This document shows positions 7,984 through 15,873 of a DNA stretch of 44,475 nucleotides, piece by piece. The DNA is from JAJECS01 sp034428595. Lineage in GTDB: Bacteria > Chloroflexota > UBA11872. A program made the translations under genes and the position numbers. The stretch lies in assembly GCA_034428595.1 (NCBI GenBank), contig DAOUHO010000013.1, positions 1-44,475 of the forward strand, given 5' to 3'. How positions within the stretch are numbered: the stretch's first letter is position 1; each line of letters begins with the position of its first letter. The notes under the pieces were generated by a model, which saw only the letters and a list, made by a program, of their open reading frames with translations, was not told the origin of the DNA and made no database searches.

Positions 7984-9870
7984 CTAGATGTCGAGGTTTC
8001 GGACTGCGTGGGCGTGATTGAAGATGAAGTGGCGGCGCTCGGCAACGTCCGACCCCATCAGCCGCCTGAACACGTCATCGGCGTGCTCGGCGTCCGACAC
8101 CGCGACGTTGAGGAGATGCCGCGACTCCGGATTCATGGTGGTGTCCCACAGCTGATCGGCGTTCATCTCGCCCAAGCCCTTGTAACGTTGCACCGCCACC
8201 TTGCCGGACATCTGCTTGAGGGCTTGATCGCGCTCATCGTCCGAGAAGGCGTAGATCTCCCGCTGGCTGTTGGCCACCCGGAACAACGGCGGCTGGGCGA
8301 TGTAGAGGTGCCCCTCGTCGATAAGTTCTGGAAGATTGCGGAAGAAGAACGTCAGCAGCAGCGTGCGGATGTGCGATCCATCCACATCGGCGTCGGTCAT
8401 CACGATCACGCGCCCGTAGCGCAGCTTGGTCAAGTCGACCTCGTCGTTGACGCCGGCGCCGACCGCCGTGATCAGGTTGCGGATGGCCTCGCTGGACAGC
8501 ACCCGGTCGATGCGCGCCTTCTCGACGTTCAGGATCTTGCCGCGCAGCGGCAGCACGGCCTGGAACCGCCGGTCGCGGCCCTGCTTGGCGTTGCCGCCGG
8601 CTGAATCGCCTTCCACGATGAACAGCTCGCAGCGGGCCGGGTCGCGCTCCTGGCAGTCGGCCAGCTTGCCGGGCAGCGCCATGCCGTCGAGGGCGCCCTT
8701 GCGCACCACCAGGTCCCGGGCCTTCTGCGCCGCGATGCGGGCGCGCGCCGCCAGCAACGTCTTCTCGATGATGCGGCGGGCGTCGGACGGATGCTCGTGC
8801 AGGAACGTGCTGAGCTGCTCATTGACCACCGACTGCACCTGACCCGCCACCTCGCTGTTGCCCAGCCGGTGCTTGGTTTGGCCCTCGAACTGCGGCTCGG
8901 GAATCATGACGCTGATCACGGCGGTCAGCCCCTCGCGCACGTCCTCGCCGGTCAAGTTGGCGTCGTTGTCCTTGAGCGTGCCCTGCTTGCGGGCGTATTC
9001 GTTCAGCGTGCGGGTGAGGGCCGTCCGAAATCCCGTCAGGTGCGTTCCGCCGCTGATGTTGCGGATCGTGTTGGCGAAGGTCAGCACCTGCTCGGCGACC
9101 GTATCGCAGTACTGCAAGGAGATGTCGATCTTGGTCGACTCGACTTCGCCCCGAATACAGATCGGATCGGGATGGAGTGGCGTGCGTCGCCGGGCCAGCA
9201 GCTTGACGAATGATTGCGTGCCGCCCTCGAAATAGAACGTCCGACGATCGCCGGTGCGCTCGTCGCGCAGATCGATGCGCGTGTTGGCCACCAGAATGGC
9301 CATTTCCCGAAAGCGCTGCACCAAGGTGTCGAAATCGAGATCCAGAGTCTCGAAGATCTCCGGGTCCGGCATCCACACGATCGTCGTGCCGGTCTCGTCG
9401 GTCGGCGCCCCGCGCTTGAGATCGGCGAGCGGGCGCCCGTGTCGGTACTCCTGGGTCCAGACGTGTCCGTCGCGGTGGACCTCGACCCTTAGATGCTCGG
9501 ACAGCGCGTTGACGATGGAAACGCCGACGCCGTGCAAGCCGCCGGAGACCTTATAGGCGCCGCCGCCGAACTTGCCGCCGGCGTGCAGCTTGGTCATCAC
9601 GACCTCGACGGCGGGGCGACCGACCCGCGGATGCTTGTCGACCGGAATGCCGGAGCCGTTGTCCCGCACCCGCACCCGTCCGCCCGGCAGCAGCGTGATG
9701 TCGATTTCGTCGGCGCGACCGGCCAGCGCCTCGTCCACGCTGTTGTCCACGACTTCGTAGACCAGGTGGTGCAGGCCGCGCGCATCGGTGCTGCCGATGT
9801 ACATCCCGGGGCGCCGTCGGACCGCCTCCAGTCCTTCGAGAACCTGAATATCCTTGGCGCTATACGCCAT
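7984..9870 (-). CDS. gyrB: DNA gyrase subunit B
   Basis: The 628-residue protein has every GyrB landmark. LEAVRRRPGMYIGS and EVVDNSVDEAL (GHKL ATPase Glu/Asn) are near the N-terminus, followed by DNGSGIPVD and the GGLHGVGVSIVNAL lid. The TOPRIM domain has EGDSAGGNAKQGRDR, PLRGKILNVEKA and MTDADVDGSHI, and the C-terminal block is QRYKGLGEMNADQLWDTTM. With GyrA it introduces negative supercoils. The length is typical of the short bacterial form without the proteobacterial insertion. The last residues end HAVRNLDI. gyrA, recF and dnaN are not adjacent, so this is not evidence for an origin region. Confidence 0.97.
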   Translation of the reverse strand: MAYSAKDIQVLEGLEAVRRRPGMYIGSTDARGLHHLVYEVVDNSVDEALAGRADEIDITLLPGGRVRVRDNGSGIPVDKHPRVGRPAVEVVMTKLHAGGKFGGGAYKVSGGLHGVGVSIVNALSEHLRVEVHRDGHVWTQEYRHGRPLADLKRGAPTDETGTTIVWMPDPEIFETLDLDFDTLVQRFREMAILVANTRIDLRDERTGDRRTFYFEGGTQSFVKLLARRRTPLHPDPICIRGEVESTKIDISLQYCDTVAEQVLTFANTIRNISGGTHLTGFRTALTRTLNEYARKQGTLKDNDANLTGEDVREGLTAVISVMIPEPQFEGQTKHRLGNSEVAGQVQSVVNEQLSTFLHEHPSDARRIIEKTLLAARARIAAQKARDLVVRKGALDGMALPGKLADCQERDPARCELFIVEGDSAGGNAKQGRDRRFQAVLPLRGKILNVEKARIDRVLSSEAIRNLITAVGAGVNDEVDLTKLRYGRVIVMTDADVDGSHIRTLLLTFFFRNLPELIDEGHLYIAQPPLFRVANSQREIYAFSDDERDQALKQMSGKVAVQRYKGLGEMNADQLWDTTMNPESRHLLNVAVSDAEHADDVFRRLMGSDVAERRHFIFNHAHAVRNLDI

Positions 9871-10207
9871 TCGCGTCGCTACTCCTTCGAGCGCGTGACC
9901 TCACGGATCGCGCGATGTTTTGTCTAAGCAAACGGCCGGTCGAACCGCCGGCCAGCCGACACTGCAAGCCGCCAGTGCGCGCACGTTGCGCCGCGCGGCC
10001 TATGGGCGGTTGCGTCAACCTGCATGTTGGCGTGTCGATCAGAAGGGGCGGCGATTGGCGCGAGACCAGTCCACCTGGTCAATTCGAGAGAGTTTCGCGC
10101 TGCCAACTTGCACACTCAATGGTATCACAGTTGGGGCGAAAATTGCCCTAGATGCCGAGGTGATTTCGCTCTTGTAGCTACATTATCTCGAAGGCTGCGG
10201 GACGGTC
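9871..10207. other. Intergenic region upstream of gyrB
   Basis: The 337 bases between the gyrB start and the aminopeptidase stop hold no convincing gene. The part from about 10100 to 10200 is visibly AT-richer and is the natural place for the gyrB promoter on the minus strand, but I could not pick a reliable -35/-10 pair. Confidence 0.4.
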
Positions 10208-11278
10208 CTAAATCAAGAACCGACCGTCCTGCTGGATCAGGTCGCCGTCGAGATACAACGCGCCGTCCTGCCGCAGGTCCTTGATCATGTCCCAGTGCAC
10301 GGCCGACTCGTTGCGTCCGCCCGTGAACTCATAGGCCCGCCCAATGGCCAGGTGCACCGTGCCGCCCATCTTCTCGTCGAACAGGATGTTCTTGGTGTGG
10401 CGCTGGATGCCGAAGTTGGTGCCAATGCCGATTTCGCCCAGCCGGCGCGCGCCGGGGTCCGTGTCGAGAATGTCTGTGAGAAACTCCTCGCCCTTGTCCG
10501 CCGTCGCCGCCACAATCTTCCCGCCGGCGAATTCGAGCCGGATGCCCTGCACCTCGCGTCCCTGGTAGATGGCGGGAAATTCGTAGCGAATGTGACCCTC
10601 GGTGGCGTCCTCGATCGGCGCGGTGAAGATCTCGCCGTCCGGCATGTTATGCGTGCCGGCCGCCGGCTCCCAGATGCGCCCCTCCACCCGCAGCGTCAGG
10701 TCGGTTTCCGGCGCAACGATGCGGATCTCACTCCCTGCTTCCAAGCGTGACTTGACGCGGGTCAGCTCGGATTCCATCGCCGTCCAATCGATGTTGGTGG
10801 CGCCAAAGAGAAAGTCGGCGTATTCGTCCAGCGCCATCTCGGCTTCTTGAGCGAACGCGTTGGTGGGGTAGTCACAGAGCACCCAGCGGACGTTCTCGAT
10901 GATCTGATTCATCACCGGACGCGAGGCGGTCATCACCTTGCCGATCTTGCTCGTGTCGCTGCTCGTGAGCGCCCGCGTGTTGCTCGCGGCCCGGATTCGG
11001 ATGGCGGCGTCGATGGTGTCGGCCTCGAACTTGCGCACCGGGTCCAGGTGGCTGAGCTGCTCATCGGAGGCATGACGCAGAAAGAGCCCCTCGGTTTCTT
11101 CGAACGTCACGCTCATGCGGGGATGGGCGCCCGCCTCGAGCGCGAGGCGATAGCAGGTCAGCATCAGCGGCTTGGCCTCGGCCGGCCCCATAATCGCCAC
11201 CAACTCGCCGGCCTGCAGCTTGGTCGAGTGATGCACCAGGATCTGGGCCAGACGGTCGATTCTTGGGTCGTTGAGCAT
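10208..11278 (-). CDS. M29 family aminopeptidase (AmpS/AmpT type)
   Basis: From ATG 11278 the protein has 356 residues; an in-frame ATG at 11302 adds only MPRPVRGD. The N-terminus (DPRIDRLAQILVHHSTKLQAGELVAIMGP) is typical of the thermophilic metalloaminopeptidase family M29. The metal-binding C-terminal half is intact, with LGEIGIGTN, KNILFDEKMGGTVHLAIGRAYE and AVHWDMIKDLR, which supply the Glu, His and His-x-Asp ligands of the two-metal centre. It removes N-terminal residues from peptides in the cytoplasm. No obvious partner lies next to it. It appears to be transcribed alone. Confidence 0.93.
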   Translation of the reverse strand: MLNDPRIDRLAQILVHHSTKLQAGELVAIMGPAEAKPLMLTCYRLALEAGAHPRMSVTFEETEGLFLRHASDEQLSHLDPVRKFEADTIDAAIRIRAASNTRALTSSDTSKIGKVMTASRPVMNQIIENVRWVLCDYPTNAFAQEAEMALDEYADFLFGATNIDWTAMESELTRVKSRLEAGSEIRIVAPETDLTLRVEGRIWEPAAGTHNMPDGEIFTAPIEDATEGHIRYEFPAIYQGREVQGIRLEFAGGKIVAATADKGEEFLTDILDTDPGARRLGEIGIGTNFGIQRHTKNILFDEKMGGTVHLAIGRAYEFTGGRNESAVHWDMIKDLRQDGALYLDGDLIQQDGRFLI

Positions 11279-11372
11279 GTCGCCTCGGACGGGGCGCGGC
11301 ACGGGTCAGACTAGCACCGGCCTCGGCGCGTGCGGCGCCGCCCGCGTTGCGAGCGGTGAGTCAATCTGAGTC

Positions 11373-11424
11373 CGTCATGCCCGCGATGCATGTCCCCGTG
11401 CAGGCGGGGAGCAGGAATCCATCC
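11373..11424 (+). repeat. Long-form R1-like palindromic repeat
   Basis: CGTCATGCCCGCG at the left and CAGGAATCCATCC at the right resemble R1 ends. Between them is an extra small hairpin (GTCCCCG...GGCGGGGAG). The copy at 14657 has the same long architecture. Confidence 0.65.
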
Positions 11425-11544
11425 GCGGCTCGGCGACCGCCAAACCGAGGAAGCCGCGACGACGTTCGATGGTGACGGGGACAGTCCGCGCCCCAACGTC
11501 AGAGTGATCTGTTGCCGAGTTTCACACCGCTGCGGTCAGTGCCG

Positions 11545-12732
11545 CTAGCTCGTGGCTCCGTTCGCCTCGATGTCGGCGAAGTGACGCCAGGCGGCGTAGT
11601 AGACCTCGGCCGCCTGCACGACCTCGGCGACCGGCACCCACTCGTCCTCGCTGTGCGCCACGGCAATGTCGCCCGGCCCGCACAGCACGCTGGGAATCCC
11701 AACCGCCGCCAGCGACGCCGCGTCCGAGCCGTAGGGCGCCCCGTTGATGGCCGCGCGCCCGGTCACCGCCTGGCACGCCGCAAGGAGCGACTGCACCACG
11801 CCGGCGTCCTCCGGCGTATCCAGCGAGCCCGCGACGACTTCGGGCACGGCCTCGACCTGCAAATCGGGAAATCTCTGGCGCGCGATGTCCAGCACCTCGT
11901 CAAGCTCCGCATCCACGTCCTCGAGCGACTCATCCGGCAGGAAGCGCCGGTCGAAGACCAGCTCGCAGTGGTCCGGCACCACGTTGAACGAAGTGCCCGC
12001 GCGAATCGTTCCCGCGGAAAACGTGGAATCCCCGCACAGCGGATGCCAGCGCCCGGCGAGGCGACGCGTAAACTCCTCGCGCAGCACCTGGATCACGTCG
12101 GACATGTGGTAGATGGCGTTGACGCCCAGGTCCGGACGCGAGCTGTGAGCCGATTTGCCGGACGTGGTGATCTTCCAGAAACGTCCGCCGCGATGCGCGC
12201 GCACGATCTCCAGGCTCGTCGGTTCGCCCACGATCGCGCCGTCCGCGGTCACGCCCGAGGCGGCCAGCGTGTCGGCGCCGGTGCTTCCCGTCTCTTCGTC
12301 CACCGTTGCCGCCAGCACCAGCGTGCACGGCCGGACCGATTCACGCGATACGCGCCGCAGCGTGAGCATCATCGCCGCCAGCGAGCCCTTGGTGTCGCAG
12401 GCGCCGCGGCCGTGCAGCAGGCCCGCGTCATCGAGCCACGGCTCATGCCCGCGCGTCATGGCGCCCAGGGCCACCGTGTCCATGTGCGCTTCCAGCATCA
12501 GGACCGGCGCGCCGGCGTCGCCTTCCAGCGTGCCCACCACGTTGGCACGGCTGGGCAGCGCCTCCTGGAAGATGACCTCCGCGCCGCACGCCTCGGCATA
12601 GGCCGCGACCCTGGCCGCCATCGCCGCTTCGCCGGTGCCTCCCGGAATCTCGGGCGACACGCTCGGCGTGCTGACCAAGTCCGTCAGGAGCTCGATCGCG
12701 TCCTGTTCAGTCGCCGTCGGCTCTCCGCGCAT
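11545..12732 (-). CDS. M20 family metallopeptidase (ArgE/DapE-like deacylase)
   Basis: The 395-residue protein has the M20 dinuclear zinc site in order: EAHMDTV (His and catalytic Asp), GRGACDTKGS (bridging Asp), VDEETGSTGAD (general-base Glu pair), and late LCGPGDIAVAHSEDEWV (His). The dimerisation domain, including the GKSAHSSRPDLGVNA region, is present. Family members hydrolyse acyl-amino acids, for example acetylornithine or succinyl-diaminopimelate. The closest sense here is the ArgE/DapE/carboxypeptidase-G2-like group, and the substrate cannot be assigned. The ATG at 12732 is preceded almost directly by a TATCAT box, so the mRNA may be leaderless. Confidence 0.9.
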   Translation of the reverse strand: MRGEPTATEQDAIELLTDLVSTPSVSPEIPGGTGEAAMAARVAAYAEACGAEVIFQEALPSRANVVGTLEGDAGAPVLMLEAHMDTVALGAMTRGHEPWLDDAGLLHGRGACDTKGSLAAMMLTLRRVSRESVRPCTLVLAATVDEETGSTGADTLAASGVTADGAIVGEPTSLEIVRAHRGGRFWKITTSGKSAHSSRPDLGVNAIYHMSDVIQVLREEFTRRLAGRWHPLCGDSTFSAGTIRAGTSFNVVPDHCELVFDRRFLPDESLEDVDAELDEVLDIARQRFPDLQVEAVPEVVAGSLDTPEDAGVVQSLLAACQAVTGRAAINGAPYGSDAASLAAVGIPSVLCGPGDIAVAHSEDEWVPVAEVVQAAEVYYAAWRHFADIEANGATS

Positions 12733-12738
12733 GGCCGC

Positions 12739-12744
12739 ATGATA
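12739..12744 (-). promoter_or_regulatory. Candidate -10 box (TATCAT) six bases before the M20 gene start
   Basis: On the minus strand TATCAT is followed by six bases (GCGGCC) and then the ATG at 12732. Normal -10 to start-site spacing would begin the RNA at or next to the start codon. A weak -35 (TTGCGC) lies about 19 bases upstream. Confidence 0.35.
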
Positions 12745-12793
12745 GGCCCGCTCGCCGCGCCATGCGCAACCGGGCAGCAGGCCACGATCGGTC

Positions 12794-12821
12794 CGTCATT
12801 CCGGCGGACGCCGGAATCCAG
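12794..12821 (+). repeat. Short palindromic repeat, family R1 (copy 2)
   Basis: ATTCCGGC-GGAC-GCCGGAAT hairpin flanked by CGTC and CCAG, as at 1382. Confidence 0.85.
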
Positions 12822-12923
12822 TCGCAACTACCCCGGAGGCGAACAGGGCCCGCCCGTCCACTGGCGGCCAGTCACCAGGCGCGTCCTGCGCCGGGAACCG
12901 ATGACCTCGAGAGACGGAACTCC

Positions 12924-13226
12924 TCAGATTCCTTGCGCCAGCTCCGCCCACTGGGATTCGGGGAACGCTTCCATCGTCTGCGTGCCGCCGCCGAAGCGCT
13001 CGCGGAACGCCATCATCGCCTGGGCGCAGGCCACGGTGTTGGGGAACTCCATGACTGCCACGCCGTCGAACTGCCCCATGGTCAAGTAGATGGAGACCAG
13101 CTTGCCGCCGTGCGCCTCCAGGACTTTGCGAGTCTCGGGCGCTCCTTCTTCCAATTTGTGGGCGAGCGAGCCTTCCTCGGCAGACTCGGCGTTGGGCAGG
13201 GTGAGCAGAGCGATGAAGGTGGCCAT
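12924..13226 (-). CDS. GYD domain protein
   Basis: From ATG 13226 the protein has 100 residues: MATFIALLTL, a helix of about 25 residues, GGKLVSIYLTMGQFDGVAVMEFP and AQAMMAFRERFGGGTQTMEAFP. This is the GYD-domain pattern (here GQFD at the turn), a small ferredoxin-like alpha/beta fold of unknown function found in many bacteria. The longer open frame to 13583 runs antisense over the TfoX-like gene and was rejected. No operon partner is evident. Confidence 0.85.
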   Translation of the reverse strand: MATFIALLTLPNAESAEEGSLAHKLEEGAPETRKVLEAHGGKLVSIYLTMGQFDGVAVMEFPNTVACAQAMMAFRERFGGGTQTMEAFPESQWAELAQGI

Positions 13227-13331
13227 GGGATCTCCCGGAAAACGATGCGTTAAGCCGGTGAAGTATCGCACCACGTACGGCGCCCGTCGGATGCAAAATG
13301 ACGCAGCGCCGCAAGCACAGGACGAGGACCC

Positions 13332-13661
13332 ATGGCCTACGACGAAAGACTGGCCCAGCGACTGCGCGAGACCCTGGCGGACGAGAGCGGGCTCACCGAG
13401 CGGCGCATGTTCGGCGGCGTCGCCTTCATGCTGGACGGCAACATGGCCGTGGGCGTGTCGGGCGACGAGCTGATGGTGCGCACGGGGCCGGATCGCGTCG
13501 GCGAGGCGCTGGCCCACCCGCATGCCCGCATCTTCGATCTGAGCGGGCGTCCCATGAAGGGCTGGGTGCTGGTGGCGCCGCAAGGCACGGCGGACGACGC
13601 GGACCTCGCCGACTGGCTCGAGCTTGGCGTGTCGTTCGCCCGCTCGCTGCCGCCCAAGTAG
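13332..13661 (+). CDS. TfoX/Sxy N-terminal domain protein
   Basis: The 109-residue protein shows the TfoX N-domain pattern: MAYDERLAQRLRETL, then ERRMFGGVAFMLDGNMAVGVSGDELMVR, then GRPMKGWVLV and a C-terminal helix with DLADWLELGVSFARSLPPK. In gamma-proteobacteria TfoX controls competence together with CRP. Short stand-alone N-domain proteins like this one are widespread and uncharacterised, so a competence role should not be assumed. The ATG start is preceded by an A/G-rich stretch (AGGACGAGGACCC). It is divergent from the GYD gene, about 105 bases away. Confidence 0.88.
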   Translation: MAYDERLAQRLRETLADESGLTERRMFGGVAFMLDGNMAVGVSGDELMVRTGPDRVGEALAHPHARIFDLSGRPMKGWVLVAPQGTADDADLADWLELGVSFARSLPPK

Positions 13662-13680
13662 CGCCGGCTGCGAAAACCTC

Positions 13681-13708
13681 CGTCATTCCGGCGGAGGCCG
13701 GAATCCAG
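13681..13708 (+). repeat. Short palindromic repeat, family R1 (copy 3)
   Basis: ATTCCGGC-GGAG-GCCGGAAT hairpin, lying 20 bases after the TfoX-like stop codon, in a position where it could also act on the end of that transcript. Confidence 0.85.
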
Positions 13709-13831
13709 TCCGGTTCGAACCCGGGGGCATGCTGGACGTCTTGCGTCCGAGCCATCCCCGTGCTTGACACCGCGTGAGTGGCTCAGGCCCGCGCCTTGAG
13801 CGGGTACGCAAAGGCCTCAACCACCGCCGGG

Positions 13832-14197
13832 CTACATCGGGATGTTCTTGACCAGGCCGATCACGTGACCCTCGGGGTCGGTGAAGATCCCGATGATCAC
13901 GTCCTCCATCACCTGCATCTCGGGCATCACGATGCTGCCGCCCAGGCTCACGGCCTTCTCCAAGGACGCCGTCACGTCGTCCACGCCCACGTAGAAGGTC
14001 ACGCGAGTGGGCGGCTCAACGTCCCCCATGCCCATGATGCCGCCGCCGATGCCCGGCCCCTCGCTGGGCGCGCTCACCACCCCATAGTTCATGGGGTTGT
14101 CGGCGGTGATCTCCCAATCGAAGAGGTCGCCGTAGAACTTCTGCAACGCCGGGCCGTCCTTGCCGTTGATTTCCCAATGCACCACGCTGTTCGCCAT
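13832..14197 (-). CDS. VOC family protein (glyoxalase/bleomycin-resistance fold)
   Basis: The 121-residue protein begins VVHWEINGKDGPALQKFYGDLFDWEI and ends IGIFTDPEGHVIGLVKNI, the two edges of a vicinal-oxygen-chelate half-domain pair. The central VTFYVGVDDVTASLEKAVSLGG is the usual second betaalphabeta motif. Proteins of this short type are common, and their metal use and substrate are unknown. A clear AAGGAG ribosome site lies before the ATG at 14197. Confidence 0.9.
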   Translation of the reverse strand: MANSVVHWEINGKDGPALQKFYGDLFDWEITADNPMNYGVVSAPSEGPGIGGGIMGMGDVEPPTRVTFYVGVDDVTASLEKAVSLGGSIVMPEMQVMEDVIIGIFTDPEGHVIGLVKNIPM

Positions 14198-14448
14198 CTC
14201 ACTGCTCCTTCCGCGTGCTCGCGGTCAATGTCGCTGCGGTCCGCCTGGCCGGCTTGTTGATGTGCGCGGCCCGGCGGCGGCGCCCACCGTACACGGTCGA
14301 GTCGCGCCGATGCGTCCTTCGATACGCACCATGCAGACCGTAAATCGGTAGGCTGACCCATTCAGCAGGTAAACCTACGGAGTCGGCATGAGGCGACCCT
14401 TGCGCAGTCGACGGTCGCGCCCGATCCGTTCGTCATTCTCGCCCCACT

Positions 14449-14476
14449 CGTCATTCCGGCGGACGCCGGAATCCAG
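14449..14476 (+). repeat. Short palindromic repeat, family R1 (copy 4)
   Basis: ATTCCGGC-GGAC-GCCGGAAT hairpin, first element of a repeat nest running to 14814. Confidence 0.85.
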
Positions 14477-14536
14477 GTCCCAGGTGCAACTGCGCGCCGG
14501 GCAGCCGCCAGCGACTCCCCACATCTGGCCTATCCG

Positions 14537-14602
14537 TGTAGGGGCGCCCCTAGTGGGCGCCCTCCGAGATGGAGCAGGGCAGCCACGAGGGCTGCCCCTA
14601 CA
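14537..14602 (+). repeat. MITE-like element with 9-bp terminal inverted repeats (R4)
   Basis: A 66-base unit begins TGTAGGGGC and ends GCCCCTACA. Each half contains its own hairpin: GGGCGCCCCTAGTGGGCGCCC on the left, and GGGCAGCC...GGCTGCCC on the right. No coding capacity. No target duplication was identified. Confidence 0.6.
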
Positions 14603-14619
14603 TCGACTTGGTCGCGCCC

Positions 14620-14656
14620 GGTGGCTCAGGCTGCGCGCAGCCTGGGATGCGACCCC
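14620..14656 (+). repeat. Palindromic repeat R3 (copy 1)
   Basis: The unit begins GGTGGCTCAGG and contains the perfect 18-base palindrome CAGGCTGCGCGCAGCCTG. A second copy with one central difference lies at 14714. Confidence 0.7.
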
Positions 14657-14706
14657 CGTCATTCCCGCGGAGCCTGTCCCCGCGAAGGCGGGGAGCCGGA
14701 ATCCAG
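14657..14706 (+). repeat. Long-form R1-like palindromic repeat
   Basis: CGTCATTCCCGCGGA starts it and GCCGGAATCCAG ends it, with an inner hairpin CCCCGCGAAGGCGGGG. Same design as the element at 11373. Confidence 0.7.
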
Positions 14707-14713
14707 CCTTCCC

Positions 14714-14750
14714 GGTGGCCCAGGCTGCGTGCAGCCTGGGAAGCGCCACC
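14714..14750 (+). repeat. Palindromic repeat R3 (copy 2)
   Basis: CAGGCTGC-GT-GCAGCCTG hairpin within the same flanks as the copy at 14620. Confidence 0.7.
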
Positions 14751-14786
14751 CGTGATCCCCGCAGCCCACGCCAATTCCACCCCCTC

Positions 14787-14814
14787 CGTCATTCCCGCGG
14801 AGGCGGGAATCCAC
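14787..14814 (+). repeat. Short palindromic repeat, family R1 (copy 5, changed arms)
   Basis: The hairpin is ATTCCCGC-GGAG-GCGGGAAT. Against the ATTCCGGC/GCCGGAAT form, a base has changed on both arms so that pairing is kept. It is the last element before the DUF4126 gene. Confidence 0.8.
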
Positions 14815-14864
14815 GCCCCACGACTGGCAACCCGCCACCGCAACCCGGGAACCGGACGCCCTAG

Positions 14865-15455
14865 GTGGAGTTCCTCCAAGCGCCCGTCCTCGGCGTGGCG
14901 GCGGGCCTCAACCCGTACGTCACCGTGGCCCTCACCGCGCTCTTCGCCTGGCGCTCGGACTTCCTCACGCCCAACCCCGCCTTTGACTTCGTGGGCACGA
15001 GCGCCGTTTTCCTGATCGCCCTCCTGCTCCTGCCCATCGACCTCTTTGCCGACAAGTTTCCCGGCAGCGGAGGCCTCATGGACCGCGTGGGCTGGGTGCT
15101 GCGGCCCGTGGCCGGCGGACTTGCGGGCGCCGCGGTCATGCCCGATCACCCCGCGGCGATCGTCGGCGGCCTCGCGCTCGGCGCCGCGGCGGCTGCCGCC
15201 CTCCACGGTCTGCGCCTCCACCTTCGTCGCAGGCTCCAATGGCGCATGCTCGGCTTCGGCCGCCTGGTGCTCGGCGCCTACAGCGATCTCACCAGCGGCA
15301 TCGTCGCCGCCGTCGTCCTCCTCACCGCCCCCGCCGGCGCCCTCATCGCCGTCCTCGCCCTAGCCGCCGCCCTCCTCGCCGACCGCCGCTGGGGCGCCGA
15401 CGAGCCTGCTGAAAGCGCGCTCGATGAATCTGACGGAGGTGGTGGCTGCGCATAA
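14865..15455 (+). CDS. DUF4126 family membrane protein
   Basis: The 196-residue protein starts at GTG 14865. It has about four or five hydrophobic segments and the DUF4126 pattern: an N-terminal GVAAGLNPYVTVALTALFA, FDFVGTSAVFLIALLLLPIDLFADKFPG, then MDRVGWVLRPVAGGLAGAAVM. The family is a widespread inner-membrane protein of unknown function. The C-terminal tail is acidic and Gly-rich. It is directly preceded by the repeat nest and followed by the MNT nucleotidyltransferase gene. Confidence 0.85.
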   Translation: MEFLQAPVLGVAAGLNPYVTVALTALFAWRSDFLTPNPAFDFVGTSAVFLIALLLLPIDLFADKFPGSGGLMDRVGWVLRPVAGGLAGAAVMPDHPAAIVGGLALGAAAAAALHGLRLHLRRRLQWRMLGFGRLVLGAYSDLTSGIVAAVVLLTAPAGALIAVLALAAALLADRRWGADEPAESALDESDGGGGCA

Positions 15456-15494
15456 TGGCGATCGTCACCCGCCGCGCAGCCGGACACCTTGGGA

Positions 15495-15809
15495 ATGCTT
15501 GACCAGCAGACTCTGGATGAAATCATCACGCGCATCGTCGACGGGGTGGAGCCGGAGAAAATCATCCTCTTCGGGTCCGCCGCTCGCGGCGGTGCCGGCC
15601 GCCACAGCGACGTCGACCTACTGGTCATCAAGGGAGGCGCGGATCCGCTCGACCTTATGGCCCAGATATATAGCCGGCTGCACGGCGTGGGCGCCGCGGT
15701 CGACGCCATCGTGGTCTCCCCCGAAGACGTGGAGCGCTTCAGGGAGAGCCACGCGCTGGTGATCAAGCCTGCCCTGCGGGATGGCATGGTGGTGTATGAG
15801 TCCCGCTAA
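15495..15809 (+). CDS. MNT-type minimal nucleotidyltransferase (antitoxin-like, partner missing)
   Basis: The 104-residue protein (ATG 15495; a TTG two codons upstream is possible) has the minimal nucleotidyltransferase core. FGSAARGGAGRHSDVDLLV gives the GS motif plus Asp-x-Asp, and VDAIVVSP gives the third acidic residue. In HEPN-MNT modules such a protein AMPylates and so neutralises a HEPN RNase encoded just downstream. Here the next ATG (15796, overlapping the stop region) opens only 24 codons, so the expected toxin partner is absent or broken. This is the left end of an accessory island. An orphan MNT may be a relic or may act on something else. Confidence 0.85.
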   Translation: MLDQQTLDEIITRIVDGVEPEKIILFGSAARGGAGRHSDVDLLVIKGGADPLDLMAQIYSRLHGVGAAVDAIVVSPEDVERFRESHALVIKPALRDGMVVYESR

Positions 15810-15870
15810 GGACCAGGCTTCGGCACGAGCCTGTTTCGCAGGGCGGAAAGACTTTCGGCCGCGAGGCTAG
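15796..15870 (+). pseudogene. Possible remnant of a HEPN toxin gene paired with the MNT gene
   Basis: An ATG inside the end of the MNT gene opens a frame of 24 codons (MSPAKDQASARACFAG...) that stops at TAG 15868-15870. Its place, overlap and charged start fit the beginning of a HEPN protein, which normally runs about 120-140 residues. The sequence after the first ten codons matches nothing clearly. Call by context only. Confidence 0.25.
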
Positions 15871-15873
15871 ATC

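Noticed and set aside
11373..14814. CRISPR array
   Set aside because: R1 copies are irregularly spaced over kilobases and interrupted by genes; the nest mixes different elements and has no uniform spacers and no cas genes.
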